NCBI RefSeq assembly: GCF_014201905.1
Contig: NZ_JACHFM010000005.1
Location: 62,001 to 126,000, forward strand
Length of the DNA stretch: 64,000 nt
Source: Amaricoccus macauensis
GTDB taxonomy: Bacteria > Pseudomonadota > Alphaproteobacteria > Rhodobacterales > Rhodobacteraceae
Direction of reading: 5' to 3'
In this document: positions 37,087 to 46,569 of the stretch, in pieces
Layout: each line of letters begins with the position of its first letter
Numbering within the stretch: the first letter of the stretch is position 1
The notes under the pieces: generated by a model
The model's database searches: none
Told to the model about the DNA's origin: nothing
The model's input: only the letters and a program-made list of their open reading frames with translations
Translations under genes and position numbers: made by a program

Positions 37087-37591
37087 GTCGTCCCTCACCC
37101 TCGTCCTTGGCGGCGCGCGCTCCGGCAAGAGCCGCTTCGCCGAGGGCCTCGTCACGGCGCGGCCCGCGCCGTGGCTCTACATCGCCACTGCGCAGGCGTT
37201 TGATGACGAGATGCGCGACCGGATCACCGATCACCGTGCCCGCCGCACCGATGGCTGGGAGACCGTCGAGGAGCCGCTGGAGATCGCCGCGGTCCTCGGT
37301 GCGGTTCCGGGCGGCCGGCCGGTCCTCGTCGACTGCCTGACGCTCTGGCTCTCGAACGTCCTGCTCGCCGGTCACGACGCGGAGACCGAGGCGGCCCGCC
37401 TCGCCGCCACCCTCGCCCGGCCGCGCGGGCACTGGGTGGTGGTCGCGAACGAGGTCGGCCTCGGCATCGTGCCGGAGAACCCCCTCGCCCGCCGGTTTCG
37501 CGACGCCGCCGGCTGGCTGAACCAGCGGGTCGCCGCCACGGCCGACCGGGTCGTTCTGACGGTGGCCGGCATTCCCGTCGAGGTGAAATGA
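37079..37591 (+). CDS. cobP: adenosylcobinamide kinase / adenosylcobinamide-phosphate guanylyltransferase
   Basis: Phosphorylates adenosylcobinamide and attaches GMP, activating it for lower-ligand transfer (CobP, called CobU in enterics); 170 aa. The P-loop GGARSGKSRFAE is at residues 11-22. WLYIATAQAFDDEM, RRTDGWETVEEP and LVDCLTLWLSNVL are conserved. The start is a TTG at 37079 inside the end of cbtA, the only codon that gives the intact N-terminus. The stop overlaps cobO (ATGA). Confidence 0.93.
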   Translation: MPKSSLTLVLGGARSGKSRFAEGLVTARPAPWLYIATAQAFDDEMRDRITDHRARRTDGWETVEEPLEIAAVLGAVPGGRPVLVDCLTLWLSNVLLAGHDAETEAARLAATLARPRGHWVVVANEVGLGIVPENPLARRFRDAAGWLNQRVAATADRVVLTVAGIPVEVK

Positions 37592-38229
37592 TGTCCGAGT
37601 CCGAGACCGAGACCGCTGCCGGGATCGGCGATGCCGCCGCCGAGCGGCACAAGGCGAAGATGGCGAAGCGCAAGGCCGTGCAGGACGCCGAGGTCGCCAG
37701 CAAGACCATCGAGAAGGGCCTGCTGCTGGTGCACACCGGCCCGGGCAAGGGCAAGTCGACCGCCGCCTTCGGCCTCGCGCTCCGGATGCTCGGCCACGGC
37801 CACCGGGTCGGGGTCGTGCAGTTCGTGAAGGGTGCGTGGGAGACCGGCGAGCGCCGGGCGCTGGGGGCGTTCGGCGATCGCGTGGCGTGGTACTCGATGG
37901 GCGAGGGCTTCACCTGGGAGACGCAGGACCTTCGCCGCGACGTCGCCGCCGCCGAACGGGCGTGGGAGCAGGTCGAGGCGCTGATGGCCGATCCGACGAT
38001 TGCGCTTCTCGTCCTCGACGAGCTCAACATCGCGCTCCGCTACGACTACCTCGCCCTTGACCGGGTGGTCGCCGCGCTTGCCGGGCGCCGCCCGGATCTC
38101 CACGTGGTGGTCACCGGCCGGAACGCGAAGCCCGCGCTCACCGACGTTGCCGATCTCGTCACGGAGTTCACGCTCGTCCGCCATCCCTTCGCCGCCGGCG
38201 TGAAGGCTCAGGCGGGGATCGAGTTCTGA
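37588..38229 (+). CDS. cobO: corrinoid adenosyltransferase CobO
   Basis: Transfers adenosyl from ATP to reduced cobalt of the corrinoid; 213 aa. It is of the CobA/CobO type: P-loop [18 protein letters not shown] at about residues 49-66, [13 protein letters not shown], and [14 protein letters not shown]. It overlaps cobP by 4 nt. It supplies the adenosylated substrate for CobQ, encoded 34 bp downstream. Confidence 0.95.
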   Translation: MMSESETETAAGIGDAAAERHKAKMAKRKAVQDAEVASKTIEKGLLLVHTGPGKGKSTAAFGLALRMLGHGHRVGVVQFVKGAWETGERRALGAFGDRVAWYSMGEGFTWETQDLRRDVAAAERAWEQVEALMADPTIALLVLDELNIALRYDYLALDRVVAALAGRRPDLHVVVTGRNAKPALTDVADLVTEFTLVRHPFAAGVKAQAGIEF

Positions 38230-38263
38230 CGCTGCTCCCCGCACAGGCGAAGCGGCGCTGAGC

Positions 38264-39739
38264 ATGGCCGCCCGTACCCTCATGTTTCAGGGCACCGGCT
38301 CGGACGTCGGCAAGTCGCTGATCGTCGCCGGTCTCGCGCGGGCCTACACGAACCGTGGTCTGCGCGTCCGGCCCTTCAAGCCGCAGAACATGTCGAACAA
38401 CGCCGCCGTCACCGTCGACGGTGGCGAGATCGGCCGGGCGCAGGCGCTGCAGGCCCGCGCGGCCCGCGTCGCGCCCACGGTCCACATGAACCCGATCCTC
38501 CTCAAGCCGCAGAGCGATGTCGGGGCGCAGGTCGTCGTCCACGGCCGGGTCGCGGGCAATTCCTCCGCGCGCGACTGGCAGCACCGCAAGGGCACGCTGC
38601 TGCCCGCCGTCCTCGAGAGCTTCGGGCGGCTTCGCGACGAGGCCGATCTCGTCCTCGTCGAGGGGGCGGGCAGCGCCTCGGAGGTCAATCTTCGCGCCAA
38701 CGACATCGCGAACATGGGCTTCGCCCGCGCGGCCGGCGCCCCGGTCGTGCTCATCGGCGACATCGACCGGGGCGGGGTGATCGCGAGCCTCGTCGGCACG
38801 GGAGCGGTCCTTGCCCCCGAGGATGCCGCGCTGATCCGCGGCTTCATCGTCAATCGGTTCCGGGGCGACCCGGGGCTCTTTCGCGACGGCATGACGCTCA
38901 TCGCCGAGCGGACGGGCTGGGCGCCGATCGGGCTCGTGCCGCATACGCCCGAGGCGGGGCGGCTGCCGGCGGAGGATGCACTGGCCCTTGAGCGGGACCG
39001 TGAGACCGGGGACCGTGAGACCGGGTCGGGCGGCACAGTGCGTATCGCCGTCCCGATCCTGCCGCACATCGCGAACTTCGACGATCTCGACCCGCTCGCC
39101 GCCGAGCCAGCGGTCGATCTCGTCCGGGTTCGCCCCGGCGGCGCGCTGCCCGGCGATGCCGCGCTGGTGCTCCTGCCCGGCTCGAAATCCACCCTCGCCG
39201 ATCTCGCCGCCCTGCGCGCCGCGGGCTTTGACATCGACATCGCCGCGCATGTCCGTCGCGGCGGCCATGTCCTTGGTCTCTGCGGCGGGTATCAGATGCT
39301 CGGCCGGTCGATCGCCGATCCTCTGGGCATCGAGGGCGCGCCCGGCGTCCACCCCGGCCTCGGCCTTCTCGACGTGGCGACCGACCTGACGCGCGACAAG
39401 CGCCTCGCGACCGTCACGGGCCAGACGTCAGACGGCGCGGCTTTCTCCGGCTACGAGATGCACATGGGCCGGACCGACGGCTCCGACCGCTCCCGCCCGT
39501 TCGCCACGCTCGCCGACGGCCGCGCGGAGGGCGCGACCTCGGCGGACGGGCGTGTCTCGGGCACCTATGTTCACGGTATCTTCGCCGATGACGCCCAGCG
39601 TGGCGCGTGGCTCTCGCGGCTCGGCGCCACTGCGTCAGGCACGAGCTACGAGGCCGGGGTCGAGGCGGCACTCGACGCGGTCGCCCGGCATCTCGAGACG
39701 CATCTCGACCTCGACGCGCTTCTCAGGCTAGCCCGATGA
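38264..39739 (+). CDS. cobQ: cobyric acid synthase CobQ
   Basis: Amidates the b, d, e and g carboxylates of adenosylcobyrinate a,c-diamide; 491 aa. The N-terminal motif [20 protein letters not shown] and [12 protein letters not shown] identify it. The C-terminal glutaminase contains [11 protein letters not shown] and the His of GTYVHGIF. A 15-bp tandem repeat gives [10 protein letters not shown] in a linker near residue 248. It is the last gene of the plus-strand operon and overlaps the 3' end of cobD by 17 bp. Confidence 0.96.
   Translation: MAARTLMFQGTGSDVGKSLIVAGLARAYTNRGLRVRPFKPQNMSNNAAVTVDGGEIGRAQALQARAARVAPTVHMNPILLKPQSDVGAQVVVHGRVAGNSSARDWQHRKGTLLPAVLESFGRLRDEADLVLVEGAGSASEVNLRANDIANMGFARAAGAPVVLIGDIDRGGVIASLVGTGAVLAPEDAALIRGFIVNRFRGDPGLFRDGMTLIAERTGWAPIGLVPHTPEAGRLPAEDALALERDRETGDRETGSGGTVRIAVPILPHIANFDDLDPLAAEPAVDLVRVRPGGALPGDAALVLLPGSKSTLADLAALRAAGFDIDIAAHVRRGGHVLGLCGGYQMLGRSIADPLGIEGAPGVHPGLGLLDVATDLTRDKRLATVTGQTSDGAAFSGYEMHMGRTDGSDRSRPFATLADGRAEGATSADGRVSGTYVHGIFADDAQRGAWLSRLGATASGTSYEAGVEAALDAVARHLETHLDLDALLRLAR
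38996..39025 (+). repeat. 15-bp tandem repeat in cobQ, 2 identical copies
   Basis: gaccgtgagaccggg occurs twice in a row without mismatch and encodes two DRETG units. Confidence 0.9.
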
Positions 39740-40679
39740 CGACGACACCCGCCAGCCCGGCCGCCATCAGCCCGTCGGCGACCCAGTAGAGCCGGAGCGC
39801 GCGGCGGATGTCGCCCGGCCCGAGATCGCGCCGGCCGCCGGCGCCCATCACCGCGTCATCGACCGTGACGCCCCCGTAGCTGCGCGGACCCGCGAGGGCG
39901 AAGCCGAGCGCGCCGGCCATCGCCGCCTCGGGCCAGCCGGCGTTCGGCGAGCGGTGCCGCCCGGCATCGCGCCAGATCGCCCGGAGCGCGCCCCGCGCGG
40001 ACGCGCCCGGCACGATCACCGCCGCCAGCACCAGCAGCAGCGCCGCCAGCCGGGACGCGGGCAGGTTCACCAGATCGTCGAGGCGCGCGGAAGCCCAGCC
40101 GAACGCGCCGTATCGCGCGTTCCGGTGGCCGATCATGCTGTCGGCGGTGTTGATCGCCTTGTAGGCCGCGGCACCCGGCAGGCCGGCGATCGTCATCCAG
40201 ACGACCGGCGCGACAACGCCGTCCGAGAAGTTTTCCGCCAGACTCTCCACCGCCGCGCGCGACACTCCGGCGACGTCGAGCGCCTCCGGGTCGCGCCCGA
40301 CGATCTGCGAGACCGCCGTTCGCCCGGCGGCAAGCCCGCCCTCCTCAAGGGCGATCGCCACGGCGCGGACGTGCTGCCCGAGGCTCCGCTGCGCGATCAG
40401 GCTCCCCGCGACGACGGCCAGCAGCACCGGCCCGAGCGACCCGGAGAGGACCATGGTGCAGATGCCCGCGGCAACGACGGCCGCCGCGATTGCCGCCAGC
40501 AGCGTCACCACGCCGCCGACCCTCCGCCGCAGGTCGGATCCGGTGTTGAGCCCGCGCTCGAGCGCCCGGATCAGCGCCCCGATCCAGACGACAGGATGCC
40601 CGATGCGGCGGTAAAGCGCATCGGGATAGCCGGTCAGCAGTTCACAGAGCATCGCGAGGAGGGGCAGGAGGGCGATCAT
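39723..40679 (-). CDS. cobD: adenosylcobinamide-phosphate synthase CobD (CbiB)
   Basis: Membrane enzyme that attaches aminopropanol (phosphate) to cobyric acid; 318 aa with several hydrophobic segments. [21 protein letters not shown] near the start, [24 protein letters not shown], and [30 protein letters not shown] are hallmarks. The ATG at 40679 overlaps btuD (ATGA), so this biosynthetic gene is part of the riboswitch-controlled uptake operon. Confidence 0.95.
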   Translation of the reverse strand: MIALLPLLAMLCELLTGYPDALYRRIGHPVVWIGALIRALERGLNTGSDLRRRVGGVVTLLAAIAAAVVAAGICTMVLSGSLGPVLLAVVAGSLIAQRSLGQHVRAVAIALEEGGLAAGRTAVSQIVGRDPEALDVAGVSRAAVESLAENFSDGVVAPVVWMTIAGLPGAAAYKAINTADSMIGHRNARYGAFGWASARLDDLVNLPASRLAALLLVLAAVIVPGASARGALRAIWRDAGRHRSPNAGWPEAAMAGALGFALAGPRSYGGVTVDDAVMGAGGRRDLGPGDIRRALRLYWVADGLMAAGLAGVVVIGLA

Positions 40680-41491
40680 CTGGCCGCGCCAGTGACGTGC
40701 GTCATCTCGGGGGTCTCTCCGAACGGGATGTGGCCTTTGACCAGCAGGCTGCGCGTACCATCCCCGGGGTCGGTGTGCACCGTGACCTCGACACCGAAGA
40801 CGGCCCGGATCGTCGCGGGCGTCAGCACCTCGGCGGGCGCCCCGAGCCCGGCGATGCGGCCGCCGCGCAGGACGAGCACCCGGTCGCAGTACGCACTCGC
40901 GTGGTTGAGGTCGTGCAGCGCCATCACCGCCGTCACCGGCAGGCGGCGGACAAGGGCGAGGAGCGCGACCTGATGCCGGATATCGAGGTGGTTGGTCGGC
41001 TCGTCGAGCAAGAGAATGGCGGGCTCCTGCGCCAGAGCCCGGGCGAGATGCGTCCGCTGACGCTCGCCGCCCGAGAGCGTGTGCCAGAGGCGGCCGGCGA
41101 ATGACGCCATGTCGACGCGCTCCAGTGCGGCGTTCACGACGCGGGTATCGGCCTCCCCGAACGGCCGGAGCGCGCTCAGGTGCGGCGTCCGGCCAAGCTC
41201 GACCGCGTCGCGCACCGTCAGGCGGTCTGCGGTTTCGGCCTGCTGCTCGACGAAGGCCAGTCGACGCGCAATGTCCCGGCGCGTGAGCCGCTGCAGTGGC
41301 ACGCCGCCGAGACGCACCTCGCCCCGGCTCGGCCGGGCGATCCCGGCGAGGAGCCGCAGCAGGGTCGACTTGCCCGAGCCGTTCGGACCGACGATGCCGA
41401 GCCGCTCGCCGGGCGCGACCGTCAGGTCGATGCCGTCGAGGATCGCGCGTCCGCCGGCGTCGCGGCCGAGGCTGCTTGCAGTGAGCGTCAT
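40676..41491 (-). CDS. btuD: cobalamin ABC transporter ATP-binding protein BtuD-like
   Basis: ATPase of a FecCD-type importer, 271 aa. Walker A GPNGSGKST is at residues 35-43, the signature is LSGGERQRTHLARAL, and Walker B is ILLLDEPTNHLD. Sequence alone cannot separate corrinoid from siderophore importers; the cobalamin riboswitch and the coupled cobD favour corrinoids. It overlaps btuC and cobD by 4 nt. Confidence 0.88.
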   Translation of the reverse strand: MTLTASSLGRDAGGRAILDGIDLTVAPGERLGIVGPNGSGKSTLLRLLAGIARPSRGEVRLGGVPLQRLTRRDIARRLAFVEQQAETADRLTVRDAVELGRTPHLSALRPFGEADTRVVNAALERVDMASFAGRLWHTLSGGERQRTHLARALAQEPAILLLDEPTNHLDIRHQVALLALVRRLPVTAVMALHDLNHASAYCDRVLVLRGGRIAGLGAPAEVLTPATIRAVFGVEVTVHTDPGDGTRSLLVKGHIPFGETPEMTHVTGAAR

Positions 41492-42495
41492 GTGAGCCGC
41501 CGGGCACGGATCAGGATGAGCGCGAAGATCGGCGCGCCGATCAGCGCGGTGACGACGCCGATCGGAACCACCTGCCCCGGCACGATCACCCGGCTCGCGA
41601 TGTCGCAGGCGACGAGGAAGACCGCGCCCATCACCGCCGAGACCGGAACGAGCCGCCAGTGCCGCGCGCCGACGAGAAAGCGGGCGGCGTGCGGGATGAC
41701 GAGGCCGACAAAGCCGATCGAGCCAACGATCGACACCATGACGGCGGTCATCAGCGCGGCCGTGCTGACCAGCAGGATCTGCGTCGCCCGCACCGGCACG
41801 CCGAGCGACGCGGCGGAATCGGCACCGAAGGTGAAGGCGTCGAGGGCGCGCACCTGCAGGAGGCAGACGAGCGCGCCGGTGGCGGCGACGGGGAGCGTCA
41901 GCGCCACGTCGGTCCAGCGGGCGCCGCTGAGATTGCCGAGCAGCCAGAACATGATCCCGCGCGCCTGCTCGGCGTTGGCGGAGCGGGTGACGATGAAGGA
42001 GGTGAGCGCGTTGAAGAGCTGCGATCCGGCGATCCCGGCGAGGATCACCGCGCCGGCACCGCTGCCGGCCGCCCTTGCCAGCAGCGCGACGATGCCGAAC
42101 GCCATGAGCGCGCCGAGAAACGCCCCCGCCGACAGCGAAAGCGCGCCCGCGCCGACCCCGAGGATCGCCACGGTGACGGCGCCGGTGGAGGCGCCGGCCG
42201 AGATCCCGAGGACGTAGGGATCGGCGAGGGCGTTCCTGAGCAGCGCCTGCAGCACGACGCCCGAGAGCGCCAGCGCCACGCCGCAGCAGGCGGCGACGAC
42301 GGCGCGTGCCAGCCGGTAGTCCCAGACGATGCCGGCGTCGATCGGATTGACCGCGAAACCGGCGCCGAAGAGGTGGTTCGCCGCCGTCTTCGCCACGATC
42401 CCGAGCGGAATCGCCGTCTCGCCGAACGCCGCCCCGAGGGCGAGCGCGGCGAGAATGGCACCCGTTGCCAGGAGGACGGCGGCAAGCGGCCTCAA
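41488..42495 (-). CDS. btuC: cobalamin ABC transporter permease BtuC-like (FecCD family)
   Basis: Integral membrane permease, 335 aa, with about ten hydrophobic segments. Family motifs: LARAVVAACCGVALALSGVVLQALLRNALADPYVLGISAGAS and FVGLVIPHAARFLVGARHWRLVPVSA. It overlaps btuF and btuD by 4 nt and is controlled by the riboswitch upstream of btuF. Confidence 0.9.
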   Translation of the reverse strand: MRPLAAVLLATGAILAALALGAAFGETAIPLGIVAKTAANHLFGAGFAVNPIDAGIVWDYRLARAVVAACCGVALALSGVVLQALLRNALADPYVLGISAGASTGAVTVAILGVGAGALSLSAGAFLGALMAFGIVALLARAAGSGAGAVILAGIAGSQLFNALTSFIVTRSANAEQARGIMFWLLGNLSGARWTDVALTLPVAATGALVCLLQVRALDAFTFGADSAASLGVPVRATQILLVSTAALMTAVMVSIVGSIGFVGLVIPHAARFLVGARHWRLVPVSAVMGAVFLVACDIASRVIVPGQVVPIGVVTALIGAPIFALILIRARRLT

Positions 42496-43499
42496 TTGGC
42501 GAGGCCGTAGGAGGTGAGCGCGTCGGCGAGCTGCTCGATACCGCCGATGACGCGGATGCCGGGCTCCATGGCGTCCGAGACCATCGCGACGATGCGGCCG
42601 TTCTTCACCGCTTCCATCTGGCTCGCCACCGGATCACTGGCGAGAAAGCCGCGCTTCTTGTCGATGTCGTCGGCCCCGAAGCGGCGACGGGTCATCTCGG
42701 CGGCGACGATCACCGTCGGATTGGCGCGGGCAATCGTTTCCCAGCCCACGGTCGGCCACTCCTCGTCGGAGGCGATGACGTTCTTCACGCCGAGCGTGTC
42801 CATGATGTAGCCGGGCGCGCCCTTTTGGCCGGCGACGAACGGGTCAAGATCGAGTTCCGGCGAGGAGAACCAGAAGACCGCCGAGATGTCGTCGATCTTC
42901 ATCGCCGCGACCTTCTCCCGCGCCGCGCTCTCGCGGGCACGGAGACTGGCGACGAGTTCGGCGCCCTTGTCCTGCACGTCGAAGATCGCAGCAAGCTCGT
43001 CGATCGTCTCGTAGAGCATGTCGGTGCTGAAGGGCGCGAGGCGTGTGCCGTCGGCCCCCCTGGTGTTGTCCTTGCCGATACAGTCGGTGGGCAGGATGTA
43101 ACTCTGGATCCCGAGGTCGCCGAACTGCTCGCGGGTGGCGATGCTGCCCTGCGGGCCGACGTGCCCCTCGTACTGGGCGATGACGAGGGCGGGGCGCTTC
43201 GCGACGATGCTCTCGAAGCTCGGGTCGTTGTCGGCCAGCCGCTCGACGCGGGCGTTCACGTCCGTGAACTCCGGCAGGACGTCGCTGAACCAGATGCCGG
43301 TGCCGCTCACCTTGTCGGCGAGATCGAGCGCGTAGAGGATTTCGGTCGCCATCTGGCCGAGCGAGACGGTCGAGGCGGGCGCCGCGTCGAAGGTTACCTC
43401 CACGCCGCAGTTCTGAACGGTCAGGGGATAGGTCGTCGCCTCCGCGTGGGCCGCGGTGGTGAAGGCGGCGAGGGCCGCGAGACTGCAGAGGGCGCGCAT
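42492..43499 (-). CDS. btuF: cobalamin ABC transporter substrate-binding protein BtuF-like
   Basis: Periplasmic binding protein of the cluster-8/TroA-like fold, 335 aa. A signal peptide of 19-20 residues ends in AHA before EATTYPL. The ATG at 43499 has AAGGAG 5 nt upstream; a frame extending to 43565 is not needed. ALVIAQYEGHVGPQ and a long central helix fit the family. The ligand is inferred as a corrinoid from the riboswitch 140 nt upstream. Confidence 0.87.
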   Translation of the reverse strand: MRALCSLAALAAFTTAAHAEATTYPLTVQNCGVEVTFDAAPASTVSLGQMATEILYALDLADKVSGTGIWFSDVLPEFTDVNARVERLADNDPSFESIVAKRPALVIAQYEGHVGPQGSIATREQFGDLGIQSYILPTDCIGKDNTRGADGTRLAPFSTDMLYETIDELAAIFDVQDKGAELVASLRARESAAREKVAAMKIDDISAVFWFSSPELDLDPFVAGQKGAPGYIMDTLGVKNVIASDEEWPTVGWETIARANPTVIVAAEMTRRRFGADDIDKKRGFLASDPVASQMEAVKNGRIVAMVSDAMEPGIRVIGGIEQLADALTSYGLAN

Positions 43500-43640
43500 G
43501 GACTCTCCTTGCGACAGGCCGGAGAGACTTGGAGAGGTCATGCGCCTCATGCCGGCCGACGGCATGCGGATCGCACGACAGGTCTGCTGCGCGCATTCCC
43601 ATCCCCCTCCGGGCCACCCCGCCCGGGTTATGGTTCCTGC

Positions 43641-43815
43641 GCCGGCAGGTCTCCTGGCTTGCGGGTCTCGGGCATCTGCCGCCTTCCCGGGGTCGAGCGC
43701 CCCAGTGGCATGTCGGCAGATACCTCACCGCTTACAGTCGCGGGGGCGGCTCCGGTCTGGCCCGTCCTGACGACGAGCCCCCGAATTCCCTCTTCGTCCT
43801 TTCGGACACCGGCGC
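43641..43815 (-). promoter_or_regulatory. cobalamin riboswitch controlling btuF-btuC-btuD-cobD
   Basis: Minus-strand RNA contains GAGGGAATTCGGGG, CCCCGCGACTGTAAGCGGTGAG, the B12-box GCCACTGGGG, CCCCGGGAAGGCGG and AAGCCAGGAGACCTGCC. About 140 nt of leader without a gene separates it from btuF. Confidence 0.94.
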
Positions 43816-43874
43816 GCCCCGAATGACGTGCCGGTGTCCGCCTGTCAATGCGTGCTCACAGACCCCGCCGTCTC

Positions 43875-43899
43875 GGGGCCCTGCCGTCTCGCGGGCCCC
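43875..43899 (-). terminator. hairpin after the copper operon
   Basis: ggggccc / gggcccc form a perfect 7-bp stem with an 11-nt loop just past the CopC-CopD stop codon, separating that operon from the btu riboswitch. No T tract is present. Confidence 0.4.
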
Positions 43900-43905
43900 G
43901 CCCAT

Positions 43906-45492
43906 TTAGGGGCTGGCCACGGTCGCCGTTGCCTCCAGCGTCGCCTTCTCGAAGTCGCTGACGAGGACGTCGAGCCGGATGGTCCAGTCGCCGGCGTAGG
44001 GCAAGAGGATCGGCCCGGCCTTCCAGACTTCACCCTCCCGGACCGCCTTGACGCGGATGGGCTCAAGGCCCCGGGCCGGGTCGGCGACACTGATCCGCAC
44101 CTCGAGCGGGTCGAGCGGAGCGCCGTCGGTCGAGACGATGCCGATCTCGACCGCATTCGGCCCGGCCCGCCCGGGCGTGAGCGTCAGGGCGGCCATGACG
44201 GTCGGGCCGTGCAGATGGACGGTGGCCTGCGTGGGCACGGCCGCGAGCGCCCGCGGTGGCGGGGTCAGCCGGAAGCCGCTGGCGAGCGCGAGGATGAGGA
44301 GCCCGAGCACGATCTCCGCGACGACCGAGCGGCGGAACCGCGCGGGCGCGTCGCGGTCACCCCGGGCAATCCCCGGGGTCAGCCGGAACCGGTTGAGTAC
44401 GGCGAGCAGCAGGAGCAGCGCCACCGCGACCAGCTTGACCGTCAGAAGCCGCCCGTAGGCCGTGTCGATGAGCGCCGACAGATGACGCACCTGCACCACG
44501 GCGAGCGCCGACCCGCTCAGGACGAGCAGCGCGACCAGCGGCACGGCAAACGCCGAAAACCGGTGGAGCGTCCGGGAGAGGCCGGTGTCCCGGCGCGCGG
44601 CCGCACCGGCGAGCCCGGGCAGCGCGCCGATCCAGAAGATGAAGGCAGCGGCGTGAACCGCCACGCATGTCGCCGTCAGCCAGCGCGGCGGCGCGGTGGC
44701 CGCGTGCCCGAAGAGCGCGAACGAGGTTGCCGCGAGTCCCCAGGCGACCAGCGCGACCCCCTGCCCGACGGCCCCGCCGGCGCGAAGCGCGACGATGGCC
44801 GACACCCCGGCAAGGGCTGCGAGCGCGGCAGTGCCGGCAAAGGGGCTCGCCATCGCCGCGCTCCATGCCTGCGCGCTGAAGAGGGCTGCCGCGGGCAGGT
44901 CGAGGATGTCGAGGCCTTGCAGGCCCAGCGCCAGAAGGGCGAGCGGCGGTGAGGCGGCGGCAGCGCAAAGCGCCAGTCGCGTCGCGGCGGGCGAGGGTGC
45001 GCCCGATCGGTCGATGATGCGCAGGAAGACCGCTCCCCCGGTTCCGAGGACCAGCGCGAGGGTCAGGATACCGCGGCCGAGCGCGGCTTCCCGCGCGGAA
45101 GCGCCGGTCGACAGCCCCGCGGCGGCACCCCCCGCCGTCGCTTCCCCGATGGAAAAGACGTGGCTGCCCCCGACCGGGTGGCCGTCCGCCGAGACCACCC
45201 GCCAGCTCAGGACGTTGGTTCCCGAGCTGATGCCGCCGGGCAGCGGCACGATGACCTGCGCGCCTTCGGGCCGCGGCGTCACGTCGATCGGCGCGCCGCC
45301 GCCCGAGGGGAACCACCGCGCGACGAGCGGTCGCACCGGCTCGCTGAAGCTCAGCGTCACCGCGGCCGGCGCTTCCGCGACGACGGCGGACGCGGCCGGG
45401 TCGGCGGCGACCAGCTGGGCGTGGGCTTCGGCGCGGCCCCCGGAAAGGAGGGCCGCGACCAGACAGAGGAGCGCCAGAAGTGGCAGGGGCAC
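43906..45492 (-). CDS. CopC-CopD fusion, copper resistance/import protein
   Basis: Protein of 528 aa. A signal peptide (ending AEA) exposes HAQL, so the mature protein would start with the copper-binding His of CopC; DGHPVGGSHVFSI supplies the second site. A CopD-like region with about eight transmembrane helices follows (LFGHAATAPPRWLTATCVAVHAAAF, GRLLTVKLVAVALLLLLAVLNR). The C-terminal 110 residues form an extracytoplasmic FixH/CopC-like beta domain, as in YcnJ. It is the third gene of the copper operon, 1 bp after ycnI. Confidence 0.9.
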   Translation of the reverse strand: MPLPLLALLCLVAALLSGGRAEAHAQLVAADPAASAVVAEAPAAVTLSFSEPVRPLVARWFPSGGGAPIDVTPRPEGAQVIVPLPGGISSGTNVLSWRVVSADGHPVGGSHVFSIGEATAGGAAAGLSTGASAREAALGRGILTLALVLGTGGAVFLRIIDRSGAPSPAATRLALCAAAASPPLALLALGLQGLDILDLPAAALFSAQAWSAAMASPFAGTAALAALAGVSAIVALRAGGAVGQGVALVAWGLAATSFALFGHAATAPPRWLTATCVAVHAAAFIFWIGALPGLAGAAARRDTGLSRTLHRFSAFAVPLVALLVLSGSALAVVQVRHLSALIDTAYGRLLTVKLVAVALLLLLAVLNRFRLTPGIARGDRDAPARFRRSVVAEIVLGLLILALASGFRLTPPPRALAAVPTQATVHLHGPTVMAALTLTPGRAGPNAVEIGIVSTDGAPLDPLEVRISVADPARGLEPIRVKAVREGEVWKAGPILLPYAGDWTIRLDVLVSDFEKATLEATATVASP

Positions 45493-45493
45493 G

Positions 45494-46012
45494 TCAGCCG
45501 CCGACGGCGGGCAGCAGCTTCAGACCCGGCGCCGGGTATTCGAGGCTGTCGGGATCCTGGCCGGCGGCCGGGATCTCGATCCAGCGCTCGGTGCCGTTGG
45601 CACACTCCTGGACGACCGGAACGTAGAGGTCGGTGCCGGGCGCGAGGCTGTCCGTCAGCATGCCGCGGAACACGAACTCGTCGTAGAACGCATCGGGCAA
45701 CTCGCCGGTCCAGATGACTTCGGTCACCCCCTCGGCCGTCGGCGTGCCGTGGTAGTCATAGGTCTTGGCGTACTTGCCCTTCACCGTCTCGAGGGTCCAG
45801 CCGGCCTTCGGCATGGGCTTCACGGCGATCAGGCCCTCCGGGATCTGCACCCGCACCTTGAGCGTGGGCTCGCCCTCGCAGCCGTGCGGCACCCGGAGCA
45901 CCGCCTTGTAGCTGGCGCCAACGGGCGCCTCCTTCGTTTCGAACGAGACGTGCGCCTGCGCAACACCGGCAACGCCGACGGCAAGGGCCGCAGCAATGAT
46001 CATCTTCGACAT
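45494..46012 (-). CDS. YcnI family copper-binding protein (DUF1775)
   Basis: Periplasmic or membrane-associated protein of 172 aa. Signal cleavage after AQA leaves HVSFETKEAPVG, giving an N-terminal His as in the YcnI mono-histidine brace. The conserved Trp region EVIWTGELPD is present. Unlike many Gram-positive members it has no C-terminal transmembrane anchor. The pairing with CopC-CopD is typical of copper acquisition or export modules. Confidence 0.92.
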   Translation of the reverse strand: MSKMIIAAALAVGVAGVAQAHVSFETKEAPVGASYKAVLRVPHGCEGEPTLKVRVQIPEGLIAVKPMPKAGWTLETVKGKYAKTYDYHGTPTAEGVTEVIWTGELPDAFYDEFVFRGMLTDSLAPGTDLYVPVVQECANGTERWIEIPAAGQDPDSLEYPAPGLKLLPAVGG

Positions 46013-46109
46013 GGGATTTCCATCTTTCGCTTGGCCGCGCGCGCACCTGCGCCGCGAATCCGTCCGTGCCGTCCGCGCTCGCGGACAGCGGCTCGATCAG
46101 GCGATGGAC

Positions 46110-46481
46110 TTAAGCGGGCGGGGCGCGCGCGCGGTGCGGCGCCCATGCGATCGGCTGTCCGCTCGCAACCACGTCGAGGACGAATCGGGCAGAGCCCGGC
46201 GCTTCGAGCCGGCGGGCGACGAAGGACGAATGGTCCGAAAGCGCCGGCGACGCCATGAGGACACAAGCCGAACAGTCCGGCGTATGGTGTCCGCGCTGGT
46301 CAACCGGCTCGTCATGGCCGCCGCAGATCGTCGGCAACGTGCCGTCCGGCATGGCGTAGTTGGCGGCAAAGGCCGCCCGCTCGATGTGAGCCCGGGCCTG
46401 AAGCGTCGGGGCGGCAACGATTGCGAGGGCAAAAAGCCCCGTCAGCAGTACCGCCAGCCGCCTGTGGAGTTCCACGCTCAT
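46110..46481 (-). CDS. DUF2946-like secreted protein of the copper operon
   Basis: Protein of about 123 aa. A hydrophobic segment (LAVLLTGLFALAIVAAP) acts as signal or anchor. The downstream core has CGGHDEPVDQRGHHTPDCSACVLMAS, a Cys/His set suited to metal binding and resembling DUF2946. I start at the ATG at 46481; an in-frame ATG at 46532 would add 17 polar residues. It lies 97 bp upstream of ycnI on the same strand, so a copper role is likely but unproven. Confidence 0.7.
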   Translation of the reverse strand: MSVELHRRLAVLLTGLFALAIVAAPTLQARAHIERAAFAANYAMPDGTLPTICGGHDEPVDQRGHHTPDCSACVLMASPALSDHSSFVARRLEAPGSARFVLDVVASGQPIAWAPHRARAPPA

Positions 46482-46569
46482 CACGGTTCCGCGATGCTCG
46501 TTTCGGCTGGCGGTGTCAATCACCCCAGGCACAGGCTGCGCCGCTTCGTCCGCCTGCGCGCCGCGCGGA

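Noticed and set aside
40676-43499. Siderophore (ferric) ABC importer
   Set aside because: The FecCD-type family is shared, but the cobalamin riboswitch and the coupled cobD point to corrinoid uptake.
43500-43640. A leader peptide between the third riboswitch and btuF
   Set aside because: No start codon with a convincing ribosome-binding site and no coding character in the 140 nt.
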